From Stygiolobus azoricus (GTDB lineage Archaea > Thermoproteota > Thermoprotei_A > Sulfolobales > Sulfolobaceae): a stretch of DNA of 64,000 nt. Positions 27,462-38,169 of the stretch are shown piece by piece. The DNA lies in contig NZ_CP045483.1 of assembly GCF_009729035.1 (NCBI RefSeq), forward strand, positions 62,001 through 126,000, in the 5' to 3' direction. The notes beneath the pieces are model-generated. The model worked only from the letters and a program-made list of their open reading frames with translations. It had not been told where the DNA came from and made no database searches. How positions within the stretch are numbered: the stretch's first letter is position 1; every line of letters begins with the position of its first letter. The translations under genes were made by a program, and so were the position numbers.

Positions 27462-29063
27462 TTAAACTCTACTTAACCATTCCTTCACGGTAGTCATGTT
27501 CGGTCTTTGCCTCGGGTCTGGATGAACCAACCATAGTAAGACCCTCTCTAAAGCATTACAGTTTTGACCCCTCATATTACAATCGTTAACTAACCCATTG
27601 AAGTAATTGTAGTATTTGCTTACCACATCGGGATAACTGGAGTTGGCTATCTCTGGAGGGTTAAAACCGTGAACTCCTTTGTATAGAGAGTATAAGGATG
27701 CTCCTAAGGAGAATACGTCCATCTTAGGGTCTGCAAGCGAATTAACGTTGAACTGCTCTGGAGGAGCGTATAATGGAGAGATCTCTGTTACCTTCTGCCC
27801 TATCTTCTTTGCTGCCCCTAAATCGCCTAACTTTACGATTACACTACCGTTTACAAACTGGTTAAGGATATCTTGAGTGGTCGTAAAGTTTATTTTCTTG
27901 CTCAAGAAGAAGTTCTCCGGTTTAACGTCTAGGTGTACATAACCTTCTTTATGAACGACTTCTAAGGCACTCGCTATCTGATAGCCTATTAATGCGACTA
28001 CTTTATACCATAATGAGGAATATACCGTACGGTCATTGACGATAGTCCTAATATCACCTCCTTCCATGTACTCCATGACTATTGCTGGGGGACTCTGAGT
28101 ATACTCTCTTAAGCTACCTTGAATGACATTCCTCAACTTATTTGAGTCTATGTAGATAGCGAATATCTCCACGAGGTGTGGTGACCTCTTTGATAGGTTA
28201 ATTAGGTTAGCAGATTCCGTCTGAAGATCTTGGAATACATCTAGAGCTATTTGCGTTAAGTCGTTGGGTGCAGTTTGGGAATACGAAATCTTTCTTATTT
28301 TCATTGCATAGTACTTCCCACCATAACTAACGAGAAAAACTACACCGAATCCTCCCTCTCCCAGAATACCCTCTACCTTGTAACCATAAATTTTCCTACC
28401 TATCCACTTAGTGTAATCAATTTCATTAGACTGCCTTTTAGTCCTCTGCTGCCTCGGTCTTATAGGTTGTTGCAATAGTTTCTGTTTAGCCTCTTCAAGC
28501 TTCTTAATCGCTTCGAAAAGGGTAGGCTCTAATGTAACAGCTATATCGAATTCCTCTATCGCTTTTTTATAATTACCCATCGCAAAATACACTAAGCCCT
28601 TATTATAATGGACAGCGGCGTTCTTGGGGTCGAGCTTTAACGCTTCATTGTATTGTCGTATTGCTGCCTCATACTTTCCCATCTTATAGTATATTTGCCC
28701 TTTGAGGTTATGTACCTCAACAGAGTTAGGGTTCTTTCTAGAGACCTTATTCAGCTCATTGAGGGCCTCATCGTATTTACCTTTATTTAGGTAAACCACT
28801 CCTAAACCCAGATGGGCAACAATGTTGTGAGGGTCGAGCTTGATTGCTTCCTCGAAGACTTTCTGTGCCTCATCGTATCTGCCTAGACCTAACAAAGATA
28901 GACCCTTATAGTTAAGGGCTTCCACGCTCAATGGGTCTACTTTCAATGCCATCTCTAACATTCCAAGGGCATCGTCATACAACCCTTGGCTATAGTATGT
29001 TATTCCTTTATGAAGATAAACGTCAGAGTCCTTAATGTTATACCAGAGTGACAATTCTATCAC
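27462..29063 (-). CDS. TPR-repeat serine/threonine protein kinase
   Basis: A 533-residue protein with two parts. Residues ~14-180 form five tetratricopeptide repeats (for example GLVYFAMGNYKKAIEEFDIA). Residues ~225-533 form a eukaryotic-type kinase: glycine loop GEGGFGVV (235-242), ATP-site lysine K255 (YAMKIRK), catalytic HLDVKPEN (D379, K381, N384), DLG in place of DFG (414-416) and APPEQ (433-437). All core residues are present, so it should be active. No membrane segment is present. Similar TPR kinases occur in other Sulfolobales and phosphorylate regulators of motility; the targets here are unknown. Confidence 0.92.
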   Translation of the reverse strand: MIELSLWYNIKDSDVYLHKGITYYSQGLYDDALGMLEMALKVDPLSVEALNYKGLSLLGLGRYDEAQKVFEEAIKLDPHNIVAHLGLGVVYLNKGKYDEALNELNKVSRKNPNSVEVHNLKGQIYYKMGKYEAAIRQYNEALKLDPKNAAVHYNKGLVYFAMGNYKKAIEEFDIAVTLEPTLFEAIKKLEEAKQKLLQQPIRPRQQRTKRQSNEIDYTKWIGRKIYGYKVEGILGEGGFGVVFLVSYGGKYYAMKIRKISYSQTAPNDLTQIALDVFQDLQTESANLINLSKRSPHLVEIFAIYIDSNKLRNVIQGSLREYTQSPPAIVMEYMEGGDIRTIVNDRTVYSSLWYKVVALIGYQIASALEVVHKEGYVHLDVKPENFFLSKKINFTTTQDILNQFVNGSVIVKLGDLGAAKKIGQKVTEISPLYAPPEQFNVNSLADPKMDVFSLGASLYSLYKGVHGFNPPEIANSSYPDVVSKYYNYFNGLVNDCNMRGQNCNALERVLLWLVHPDPRQRPNMTTVKEWLSRV

Positions 29064-29129
29064 CTTATCGAGAAAGGCTAAAATATGTATTTAGGTGTAA
29101 GACCTTAAATACTTGATCACAGAATGAAG

Positions 29130-29187
29130 AGAGAGTGATGAGAGCGACCGTATCGGAACAGTGAAGAAATTCCTTTAAGCTGAGTTT
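29130..29187 (+). ncRNA. C/D box guide RNA targeting 16S rRNA
   Basis: C box GTGATGA (29135-29141), D'-like CGGA (29154-29157), C'-like GTGAAGA (29161-29167) and D box CTGA (29180-29183) have the spacing of archaeal double-guide C/D sRNAs. The D guide AATTCCTTTAAG is complementary to 16S rRNA CUUAAAGGAAUU (the universal segment near position 915), and the D' guide contains 9 nt complementary to the nearby 16S UACGGUCGC. By the N+5 rule the D guide selects the A about 914 for 2'-O-methylation. It sits between the kinase and DUF1286 genes, on the opposite strand. Confidence 0.8.
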
Positions 29188-29189
29188 TC

Positions 29190-29714
29190 CTAATAGCGAT
29201 AATAGTAATAGTGACTATAACCCCCTATGTAGTAGGAAGCAAATAACATGAGTACTCCTAACATAAATGCCAACCCGTTTACAGCAGGGTTATTGTAAGA
29301 GAAGTGGGCTAATGCAAATCTCCTCCACTTTCCATTCCTCTTCACATATATCCCCCTTTCCGTGAAAACATCTAATAACATGTGTGATGGACCATTCAAC
29401 AGACTTACCAAAGCTAAGGATAACAGTTCTTCACTCACATATTCATATATATAATAATAAAGTAATGACAACAACAACGCCGGGATAAACCCCCAGATAA
29501 CACTCCTCGGCAGTGTGTGAGTTAATGGAGTCCTCTTAATTATCTCCTTCCCGTAAACACTCCTTACCTCATGCCCCAGTCTGTCTATCAACGTATTACC
29601 AAGAACTGACACAACTCCTGAAAAAAAGAGTGAAGTGTAAAAGTGATGAACCAAGAGAGTGTCAAGAAAAGTAAGTAAACCCAAAGAGAAAACATAATGT
29701 GTCTGAAGTTTCAC
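29190..29714 (-). CDS. DUF1286 membrane protein (YdjM-like)
   Basis: A 174-residue protein with about five membrane segments and conserved histidines (THYVFSLG near the N-terminus, LTHTLPRSV ~63, NGPSHMLLDVFTERG ~110-124). The pattern matches Sulfolobales DUF1286 proteins, related to YdjM/LexA-regulated membrane-bound metal-dependent hydrolases. The role is unknown. The start is GTG 29714. It ends 2 nt from the C/D RNA region on the other strand. Confidence 0.7.
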   Translation of the reverse strand: MKLQTHYVFSLGLLTFLDTLLVHHFYTSLFFSGVVSVLGNTLIDRLGHEVRSVYGKEIIKRTPLTHTLPRSVIWGFIPALLLSLLYYYIYEYVSEELLSLALVSLLNGPSHMLLDVFTERGIYVKRNGKWRRFALAHFSYNNPAVNGLAFMLGVLMLFASYYIGGYSHYYYYRY

Positions 29715-29750
29715 AAAGGTATAATTTAAAAAGAAGGTAAAAAATTCTTT

Positions 29751-30604
29751 TTATTGTGTATGATTACCACTTACTACGTATTGTATATGATATCTTCCTA
29801 TATGCTTTAAGATCGCTATTACTACTCCAAGTCCTACTCTAACCTCTGGATCTTTGAACATATTTAGTAAGTCCCACCAATGATCTATCTTCATTATCTT
29901 CTCCTCCTTTAATGCTTCACCGGTCTCGTTTACTAATAACGTGTAGTATTTGAAGTTCGTTAAGTCAAACCTTGACATGTCTTTCACTATGGCACTCCAG
30001 TTGGTCATCAAGTTAAAAGTAAAGTCATTTACTAGCCCTGACATAATCTTTCCTATGGTTTCCTCATCGTCTAGAATACCTTTAATAACGTCTATTAACC
30101 CTAATTTCTTGATCTTGCTATACAACTCTATTACGTCGTTGAGGGTGGTAAGTGTGTCTTCCTTAGTGGCGAACTCCATTAACTTTACTATATTACCCCA
30201 ATTACTTATGACGTTAAGAGTGCTATCGTTAACTATAGCTGAAAGTATTTTACCGAGTGTTTCTTCATCTTGTAATAGTCCCTTTATCGGGTCTAATATA
30301 CCGGTCTTGTTTAGAATTCCTACTAAATCGAGTACAGCATTTAAATTCTCAATTGTTGAATCATCAGCAAACATATCAGCAAACTTCATTAAATTGTTCC
30401 ACTTAGTCATCAAGTTCAGGGTCTGATCGTTGATAATAGAAGATAGTACCTTTCCTAACATCTCTTCGTCTGATAAAAATCCTTGAATCGCTGAAAGAAG
30501 GCCATACTTATTTTCTGCTGTTGATAAAATATCTACTAATTTTGTAATTGCTGGAAGTTTCTCATCGGATAGAAGAGATTCCAGTTGAAGATCTGCTGAC
30601 ATCA

Positions 30605-30605
<1 letters not shown>
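29751..30605 (-). CDS. DUF1641 protein, partner of sqr
   Basis: A 284-residue helical DUF1641 protein. A ~62-residue unit recurs with cores GFLSDEEMLGKVLSSIINDQ, GLLQDEETLGKILSAIVNDS and GILDDEETIGKIMSGLVNDF (about residues 43, 109 and 173), followed by a shared C-terminus (RVGLGVVIAILKHIGRY). The ATG at 30605 overlaps the sqr stop (TGATG), so it is translated with SQR. The tight coupling suggests an accessory, perhaps membrane-surface, role for SQR. Confidence 0.85.
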
Positions 30606-31840
<1,235 letters not shown>

Positions 31841-31902
31841 CTAAGTGAAACCGTGGGTTATATATTTTTGTAAGAAAGTTTTTTTATTAAAAACCTTAAA
31901 AA

Positions 31903-34092
31903 CTAAATCAATTCCTCCATTCTGACTGGAATTTTTGTAAATTTTTTGCCAACAGCTTTCTCTAACGCCCTGATTATTGCTGGGGGTGCACCTATAGTAG
32001 CACCTTCACCTATTCCCTTTGCGGGTAGTGGGGCGTTAGACTTACCCTCCTCTGAGTATATCCACTTCATATTAAAGGACTCAACTGCACTTGGTATAGC
32101 ATATTCTGAAAAGTTAGTAGTCAACGGATTACCGTCCTTATTATACACTATTTCCTCCAAGAGAGCCTCCCCGAATCCCTGAATAACTCCCCCGTGCACT
32201 TGCCCCTCAGCTAACATAGGATTTACTACTAAACCTATATCGTCTAGGGCAACGTAATTTAACACTTTAACTTTACCGGTTTCATCTACCTCAACCATTG
32301 CAATATGACTACCGTATGGGAAAGTATAATTGTCTAAACCGAAAGAAGCAGTAACTTCCAGCGTTGGCTCAGCCTTATACCTCCAGACTCCGCCTAAGTT
32401 TGCCGTTGCTTTTCTGGCTATTTCTTTCAGGGTCATTTCCTTGCCAGACTTAGGATTATATACCTTACCGTCTTTGTATTGCAATTCCTCTACATCACTC
32501 TTAAGGAAAGACGCTGCTAACTTCATTATGTTATCTTTCAGCCTCCTAGCTGCTAGCAATGCAGCATTACCTGCTAAAGTTAAACTCCTGCTACCGTAAG
32601 TTCCGAAAGCGTTGGATATTTTGTCAGTATCGCCCCAAACAACTTCCACGTCATCTATACTTATTTGAAGTTCATCGGCTACTATCTGAGCTATACCAGT
32701 AGCGGTCCCTTGTCCATGAGGAGAAGCTCCAATTATTACCTCCACTTTACCGTCAGCTAGCAGCCTAACGGACGCACTTTCCCAAGGGCCAAAATTATTC
32801 TGCTCGACGTAGAAAGATAGACCTACTCCTACTCTTCTACCTTCTTTTCGTAATTTTTCTGCCTCTTCTTCCATCTCTCTGTAGAACCTCTCCGCCTTTA
32901 ATATCAAGTTCATATAGTTACCGTTGTCGTATTTAAGTCCGAAGGGGTTAGTATAAGGGGTTGACTGGATAACGTTTTTCTTCCTGACCTCTATCGGGTC
33001 TAATCCGAGCTCATCAGACAATATATCCATTATTCTCTCGTATACAAAGGCTGCCTCAGGTCTACCAGCACCCCTATACTGGTCTATAGGTACTTTATTC
33101 GTCAGTACTCCATATACGTTGGCTAAAGCGTTTTTAATGTCATAAGGACCAGTAACTAACGTCGCAGCAATATCTGCCAAATAAGTACCGTGCCATGCGG
33201 CGCCTAAATCAATTATTACATCATCAATAATCGTGTTAACTCTACCATCTTTGTTTGCCCCCACCTTAACTTTATGTATCTGCCCTCTTGCGTGATAAGT
33301 TGACAAAACGTCCTCGCTTCTGGTGAGGACTAGCTTTACGGGCCTTCTCGTAATTAATGAGACATAGACAGCAATATAATCCTCTGGATACGGGAATAAC
33401 TTCGATCCGAAAGCTCCTCCTACATCAGCCTGAATTACCCTAATGTCCTTTACCATGTCTGAAAAAGCTGCTAGTAAGTATGACCTCATGAAGTGGGGTG
33501 ATTGCGTTGAGGCATAGACAGTTAATCTATCCTGCTGATAATCAACTACTAATCCTCTGGGCTCCATTGCTGCGGGATAAACTCTGGATATGTAAATTTT
33601 TTCCTCGATCTTAACTTGGCTTTGCTCGTAAGCCTTTTCTGGGTCTCCCCCTTTGTAGGTCTTCTTGTAAACAATGTTATCCCTACCTTCAACGGCTTTC
33701 ACTTCATTTTTCATCGCTTCTTCAGGGTCTACGACAGCAGGTAATTCCTCGTATTCGTAAGTAATTGCTTCAAGAGCGTCATACGCTACGTATCTGTCTG
33801 TTGCAATAACAGCAGCTATTGGCTGCCCCACGAATAAAATTTCATCCTTAGCCATAGGGAAATTTCTTGGCCTATTATCTACTTGTAGATTCAGCCCGGT
33901 AATAACGTTCACCACTCCAGGTAGCTTTAACGCATCTTGATAATCTATATTCTTCAGCTTTGCATGAGGTACTGTGCTCCTTAAAACAGCTACGTAGAGC
34001 ATACCGTTTAATTGTATGTCGTCAACGTATCTTCCGGTCCCAGTTATTAACTTCAAGTCTTCTTTCCTTTTTACTCTTTGTCCAACGTACAC
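31903..34092 (-). CDS. Molybdenum hydroxylase large subunit (CutA/aldehyde oxidoreductase type)
   Basis: A 729-residue protein of the xanthine oxidase family. It starts MYVGQRVKRKEDLKLITGTG and has the molybdopterin domain motifs DVGGAFGSK (~223-231), GAGRPEAAFVYER (~340-352) and GSRSLTLAGNAAL, plus the C-terminal glutamate in AKGIGEGATIGAPPA (~694-708), the base of the reaction. In Sulfolobales such subunits form glyceraldehyde/aldehyde:ferredoxin oxidoreductases with FAD and [2Fe-2S] subunits. Those two genes are not adjacent, so it must recruit subunits from elsewhere. The substrate is not decided. Confidence 0.85.
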   Translation of the reverse strand: MYVGQRVKRKEDLKLITGTGRYVDDIQLNGMLYVAVLRSTVPHAKLKNIDYQDALKLPGVVNVITGLNLQVDNRPRNFPMAKDEILFVGQPIAAVIATDRYVAYDALEAITYEYEELPAVVDPEEAMKNEVKAVEGRDNIVYKKTYKGGDPEKAYEQSQVKIEEKIYISRVYPAAMEPRGLVVDYQQDRLTVYASTQSPHFMRSYLLAAFSDMVKDIRVIQADVGGAFGSKLFPYPEDYIAVYVSLITRRPVKLVLTRSEDVLSTYHARGQIHKVKVGANKDGRVNTIIDDVIIDLGAAWHGTYLADIAATLVTGPYDIKNALANVYGVLTNKVPIDQYRGAGRPEAAFVYERIMDILSDELGLDPIEVRKKNVIQSTPYTNPFGLKYDNGNYMNLILKAERFYREMEEEAEKLRKEGRRVGVGLSFYVEQNNFGPWESASVRLLADGKVEVIIGASPHGQGTATGIAQIVADELQISIDDVEVVWGDTDKISNAFGTYGSRSLTLAGNAALLAARRLKDNIMKLAASFLKSDVEELQYKDGKVYNPKSGKEMTLKEIARKATANLGGVWRYKAEPTLEVTASFGLDNYTFPYGSHIAMVEVDETGKVKVLNYVALDDIGLVVNPMLAEGQVHGGVIQGFGEALLEEIVYNKDGNPLTTNFSEYAIPSAVESFNMKWIYSEEGKSNAPLPAKGIGEGATIGAPPAIIRALEKAVGKKFTKIPVRMEELI

Positions 34093-34237
34093 ATGCTTAC
34101 TTAGACTAAAATTTTATTTAAGTTTTGGATTTTTACTTGACCAAGTAAATTCAAAAAGTAAATGATTCTGAATTACTTTACATAAATAATGTAAAACTTT
34201 ATTAGATAGTACGCGCAATAGTTCAAAACGGATACTA

Positions 34238-35740
34238 ATGGAGAAAAGCAACATTTTTGTAAGGGAGTCTTCTGGTCTAATTAAACAAGTGAATATGTTA
34301 GACGTCATTATGCTAAACGTCGGTAACATGTCTGCGGGTCTAGCCCTTTATACTGGAATTACACCTTATGTTCAGCCTGGCTCTAACCTGCTCGTGGCTA
34401 CACTAATCGGTTTTATCCTAGCGATCCCTCAAGCTCTAATATATACTTACTTTATAAGGAAAGTACCTAGGACGGGCGGAGATTACGTATGGATCTCGCG
34501 AACCCTACACGGAAGTATAGGAGTCATTATGGCATTGTCTCTAATGATTGAGTCCGTAGCATATTTCGCTCTAACGGCGTTTTTTGCATCATCAGCAATT
34601 CAGTCTGTTCTTGCCGAGATAGGTAGCTTAAATGGACAGACATCATTAATAAACTTGGGGAATTACTTAGCCTCACCAATACCTTCCTTTATACTCGCTT
34701 TTGCTGTAATGGCTATAATAGTTGCTATAAATATTATAAAGGCAAAATGGGGTTATTCATTAATATCAATTCTAGGTCTGTTCTCTCTTTTTACTACGAT
34801 CCTCGCTATGGGAGTTTTAGCTTTGAATGCAGGAGACTTCTCCATAAAGATACAGCCAGTTCTCAAAGCATTAAATATCACTTATGTGACTTATAACGGA
34901 CCCTCTTTCAACTGGAACGCAACTTTATTCATGCTACCTTTCTTAGCACTTTATACCTTCCCGTGGATGCAAGCAGGTCCAGCTGTAGCTGCTGAAATAA
35001 AAGGAAAGAATGCATTAAAATACAACGTGTTCATAAGCCTCATCCTCACTTTCATCATAGTTGAGGCAGGTTATGGGTTAATGTATTATGTGGGTGGTTA
35101 CGGATTTACAACTGCAGAATATATGCAGAACGGATTCGTTTATACTTTCTGGAGCGTTGCTATAGGTCTTGCTAACAACATAGTTTTAGAATGGATAATA
35201 GGACTAGGACTAATAGTCTGGGAGTTCTTCATATTAGCTTACGGTGTAATAGTCTTCTCTAGGTATATCTTCGCAATGGCTTTTGATAGAGTGCTTCCGT
35301 CAATATTTGCCTCAGTGAGCAAGAACGGAAGTCCGGTTTACACACACTTACTAGATTTAGGATTAGTCACAATGTTCTTAGCGGTAATATACTTCTTAGG
35401 GTCTTCTAATGCTTTATCTTTATATGGTGCAACTATATTAGGTGCATTATACTTCCTCGTTGTTTCAATAGCTGGACTGAGACACGGTATTAAGAATAAT
35501 AATAGTATACTAATTCCTGCGTCGGTGATCTCTATAGTTTACTTCGCGTACTTGACTTATGTGTCTGGAACAAATCCTGACTTTGGCTTTATGACAAGTA
35601 GTGGAGTTGACTTCATCACTTTAGTTTTCGTTCTGGGGACTCTTATAGGATCAGTTATAGTCTACATAGTTTCTTACATACATAACAAGAGTAAAGGAGT
35701 AGACTTAAACCTAGTATATAAGGAGATACCGCCAGAGTAA
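34238..35740 (+). CDS. APC-family amino acid permease
   Basis: A 500-residue protein with about 12 hydrophobic segments. The N-terminus (NVGNMSAGLALYTGITPY) and the segment around RTGGDYVWISRTLHG (~85-99) match the APC amino acid-polyamine-organocation superfamily. The C-terminal end has extra membrane segments. It faces away from the molybdenum hydroxylase gene, with the shared 145-nt spacer holding both promoters. The substrate amino acid is unknown. Confidence 0.85.
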   Translation: MEKSNIFVRESSGLIKQVNMLDVIMLNVGNMSAGLALYTGITPYVQPGSNLLVATLIGFILAIPQALIYTYFIRKVPRTGGDYVWISRTLHGSIGVIMALSLMIESVAYFALTAFFASSAIQSVLAEIGSLNGQTSLINLGNYLASPIPSFILAFAVMAIIVAINIIKAKWGYSLISILGLFSLFTTILAMGVLALNAGDFSIKIQPVLKALNITYVTYNGPSFNWNATLFMLPFLALYTFPWMQAGPAVAAEIKGKNALKYNVFISLILTFIIVEAGYGLMYYVGGYGFTTAEYMQNGFVYTFWSVAIGLANNIVLEWIIGLGLIVWEFFILAYGVIVFSRYIFAMAFDRVLPSIFASVSKNGSPVYTHLLDLGLVTMFLAVIYFLGSSNALSLYGATILGALYFLVVSIAGLRHGIKNNNSILIPASVISIVYFAYLTYVSGTNPDFGFMTSSGVDFITLVFVLGTLIGSVIVYIVSYIHNKSKGVDLNLVYKEIPPE

Positions 35741-35750
35741 GGTGGTTAGG

Positions 35751-35768
35751 TTTTATTTTTTAACCCTT
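35751..35768 (+). terminator. U-rich terminator candidate
   Basis: TTTTATTTTTTAACC follows the APC permease stop by about 12 nt, with a GGTTA/TAACC inverted repeat around it. It is a plausible archaeal T-run terminator between convergent genes. Confidence 0.35.
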
Positions 35769-35794
35769 TAACCTCTCTTCTCTGCCTTTGTTTT

Positions 35795-36472
35795 TTAGAT
35801 CTTCTTCTGAAGTTGTAACAAAGCATCGTAGTCTCCTAAGGCTGATAATAAAACCCCCATAACACCCTTTCTCTTTAACGCTTGTATGAAGTCTTGCGCC
35901 TTGTCAATATCAACTGTGGGTTGGTTAAGGACTTTAGCCAACTCTTTATTCTTCTCGGTTTTCACTATTACGTAAGGGATTAGGATAGATGTATTAAGCC
36001 TATCGAGCTGGTCAGGGTCTTCTAGCCTTAAAACCAAATAAAAATCAGCATTCGCAAACTTTAACCTTTTCTCGATTTCCTCTCTACTCTTTCTCATGCT
36101 GATCATCAACCCTGCGTTTACTCCATACTCCTTAGCAATTTTGACCGCTTCTTCAGGAGAAACATAACCGACTTCCCTGCCTATTTTAGGCTTATCTCCT
36201 CTAGTAAATGTTATATCGAAGTTCATCATTTTGCTAGTTATAGATAGAGAGTGGAGAAAAAGCTCGTTAGTGTCTAAGGTCCTTTGGTTTATTATAATCC
36301 TCTTGTCCTCAAGGATATGCCTGATGAGAGTCCCAACTACTGAGGGCAAGGGTGAAGGCATTCCTAAAGGTGAGTCCGGAATGTCAAATCCATCAAAGGG
36401 CTCCAATTGTGATATTATTTTCATGAGCTTTTCTAACTTATGCTTATGATGAACTTCTACTAGAATTTGCAT
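35795..36472 (-). CDS. Methylenetetrahydrofolate reductase-like protein
   Basis: A 225-residue TIM-barrel-type protein. It has [18 protein letters not shown] (~residues 26-43), [17 protein letters not shown] (~59-75) and [15 protein letters not shown] (~83-97), paralleling the start of MTHFR family proteins: substrate loop, the T-x-R-D-x-N-like strand and GD loop. It is shorter than bacterial MetF (~295). Archaeal homologues may reduce methylene-tetrahydromethanopterin/sulfopterin analogues. There is no operon partner, and it converges on the APC gene. Confidence 0.6.
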   Translation of the reverse strand: MQILVEVHHKHKLEKLMKIISQLEPFDGFDIPDSPLGMPSPLPSVVGTLIRHILEDKRIIINQRTLDTNELFLHSLSITSKMMNFDITFTRGDKPKIGREVGYVSPEEAVKIAKEYGVNAGLMISMRKSREEIEKRLKFANADFYLVLRLEDPDQLDRLNTSILIPYVIVKTEKNKELAKVLNQPTVDIDKAQDFIQALKRKGVMGVLLSALGDYDALLQLQKKI

Positions 36473-36524
36473 TGGTTTATGCTTTACAGTCTGGTTTATA
36501 TGTTTTGATGCTAAAATTAGGATT

Positions 36525-37478
36525 ATGAAATGTGCTAAGTGCGATGAGAAGGCTATTATTAAAATAGCTTACGCTAATATAGCTCTATGTAAAACACACT
36601 TCTCGGAGTGGCTCGAACACAGATTTGAGAGGTTAATTAAAAAATATCACATGTTAGATGGGATAGAAAGAGTAGGAGTAGCTGTATCAGGGGGTAAGGA
36701 TAGCACTACCTTACTTCATTTAATGTACAAGCTCTCAAAGATTTACGACTTTGAATTAGTCGGAATAAACATCGATCTCGGAATAGACATGGGCAAAGCA
36801 TACTCTACCAAAAGTAGTGAATTAGCTGTGAAAAACTTCGAAATGTTGGGACTCAAGTACAAAGTGATCAGGATAAAGGACGAATACGGTTTCACCATTG
36901 ACGAGGCTAAGAAAAAAATTAAGAGACCTGTTTGTAGTACGTGTGGATTAGTCAAAAGGTACACATTAAATGATATAGCTGAAAGGGAAGGGTTAGACGC
37001 GATTGCAACTGGACACAACTTAAACGACATGGCTCAGTTTGTACTATCCGGTTATTTTAGCGGAGATATTCTAGATCTTTCTAGGTTAAAGCCGGTCTCT
37101 CAGCCTGAGAAGGGGTACAAAGTGAAAAAGATCAAACCACTTTTTCTAATATATGAAAAAGAAATACTGACTTACGCCATTATTAATAAAATCCCGTTCC
37201 TATATGATTCGTGCCCACATACCTTTAGGGTAGGCGGAGCGACGCAGGACAAGATAAGAAGGAAATTAGAAGAGTTAGAGGATGAAATCCCAGGTTTCAT
37301 GATGATGTTAGTTCAAAACTTTGTGGACAAGATCCAAGGCCCCCTTGAAAAGGAATACGCAAGAGAAGAAGATATATCAAGGTGTAAAATCTGCGGTAGA
37401 CCAACTTCTAAAGGAAGGGAGATCTGTTCTTTCTGTGCAACAAGAATTTCAATGGGGGTACTGAATGAAGCAAGGTGA
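36525..37478 (+). CDS. ttuA: TtuA/Ncs6-type tRNA 2-thiolation enzyme
   Basis: A 317-residue PP-loop ATPase. An N-terminal zinc finger (CAKC ... CKTH, residues 3-24), the pyrophosphate loop [11 protein letters not shown] (~51-61), the catalytic cysteines in CSTCGLVKR (~145-153) and CPH (~229), and a C-terminal zinc ribbon (CKICGRPT ... CSFC, ~290-309) match TtuA/Ncs6 thiolases. These use a [4Fe-4S] cluster and sulfur from a carrier protein to thiolate tRNA uridine (U54 in thermophiles, or U34). It overlaps the next gene by 14 nt. U54 versus U34 is not decided here. Confidence 0.85.
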   Translation: MKCAKCDEKAIIKIAYANIALCKTHFSEWLEHRFERLIKKYHMLDGIERVGVAVSGGKDSTTLLHLMYKLSKIYDFELVGINIDLGIDMGKAYSTKSSELAVKNFEMLGLKYKVIRIKDEYGFTIDEAKKKIKRPVCSTCGLVKRYTLNDIAEREGLDAIATGHNLNDMAQFVLSGYFSGDILDLSRLKPVSQPEKGYKVKKIKPLFLIYEKEILTYAIINKIPFLYDSCPHTFRVGGATQDKIRRKLEELEDEIPGFMMMLVQNFVDKIQGPLEKEYAREEDISRCKICGRPTSKGREICSFCATRISMGVLNEAR

Positions 37479-37932
37479 GGACGAAAAGGGCAAAGTCATA
37501 AGATACACGCTAAATTACCCAGATGGTTCTTATGCTGGTTACGTTGTATTTGATGGTAAGTACTCCAAAGTGTACAACGAGAAAGGAGAAATTCTATTTG
37601 AAGTAGAGGGTCTCTTTCCTCCGAGAAGGAGGAAGGTGAACTACCAGTGGATAGAAAAAGTTCTGGAAAAAGGTATGCCTGATTGTAGAAAGAGATTTAT
37701 ACTTTACGTAGCTAGCCGGTATTTGGTAAACGTTAAAGGTTTGGATGAGAACGAAGCCATAGAACAGTTAGAGGAGTTTTACTCTAAGAGCGGAGGCAAA
37801 GTCTATGAATCTTGGTTAAAATCTGTCGTACGGGGGGTAAAGACTAAGAAATTACTCCCATGGTCACTAAAGAGGATCGAGGAAAAAGATAAAGAGATGT
37901 ACGAAATAATTACAAAAATTTTAAATGAATGA
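37465..37932 (+). CDS. priX: PriX-like DNA primase accessory subunit
   Basis: A 155-residue protein with two parts: a short beta-rich N-terminus (residues ~10-50) and a helical C-terminal domain, from [20 protein letters not shown] (~75-94) to [17 protein letters not shown] (~119-135). Length and this helical pattern resemble PriX, the third subunit of the Sulfolobales primase, related to the PriL C-terminal domain but without the Fe-S cluster. The start overlaps ttuA by 14 nt, so they are co-translated. The identification is from memory of the family; an alternative is an unrelated helical protein. Confidence 0.6.
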   Translation: MKQGEDEKGKVIRYTLNYPDGSYAGYVVFDGKYSKVYNEKGEILFEVEGLFPPRRRKVNYQWIEKVLEKGMPDCRKRFILYVASRYLVNVKGLDENEAIEQLEEFYSKSGGKVYESWLKSVVRGVKTKKLLPWSLKRIEEKDKEMYEIITKILNE

Positions 37933-37962
37933 ATTTATACTGTGAAGTTAGATGAAACTTTT

Positions 37963-38169
37963 ATGAGCAAGAAGTGGAGCGCAACCACTTGGTTTGTAGT
38001 TCTTGGTCCCCTTGTAGTATTTCTTGCATTGACTATATGGGTAGCTAATGTATTAGAAAGAGTTCCAGGTTGGCAACTGGTTCCTTACATAGCAGTACCG
38101 ATGGCTGTAATATTCTTACTACTCGGAGCCCTATTCAGGTATAAATGGGGAAAATTCATATTTGGTTAA
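37963..38169 (+). CDS. Small two-TM membrane protein
   Basis: A 68-residue protein, MSKKWSATTWFVVLGPLV..., with two membrane segments (residues ~9-28 and ~38-58) and a basic end. The ATG at 37963 is chosen over GTG 37942 because TATA ATTTATAC (37933-37940) is centred 27 nt upstream, giving a leaderless start. The function is unknown. It overlaps the convergent DtxR gene by 4 nt. Confidence 0.65.
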   Translation: MSKKWSATTWFVVLGPLVVFLALTIWVANVLERVPGWQLVPYIAVPMAVIFLLLGALFRYKWGKFIFG

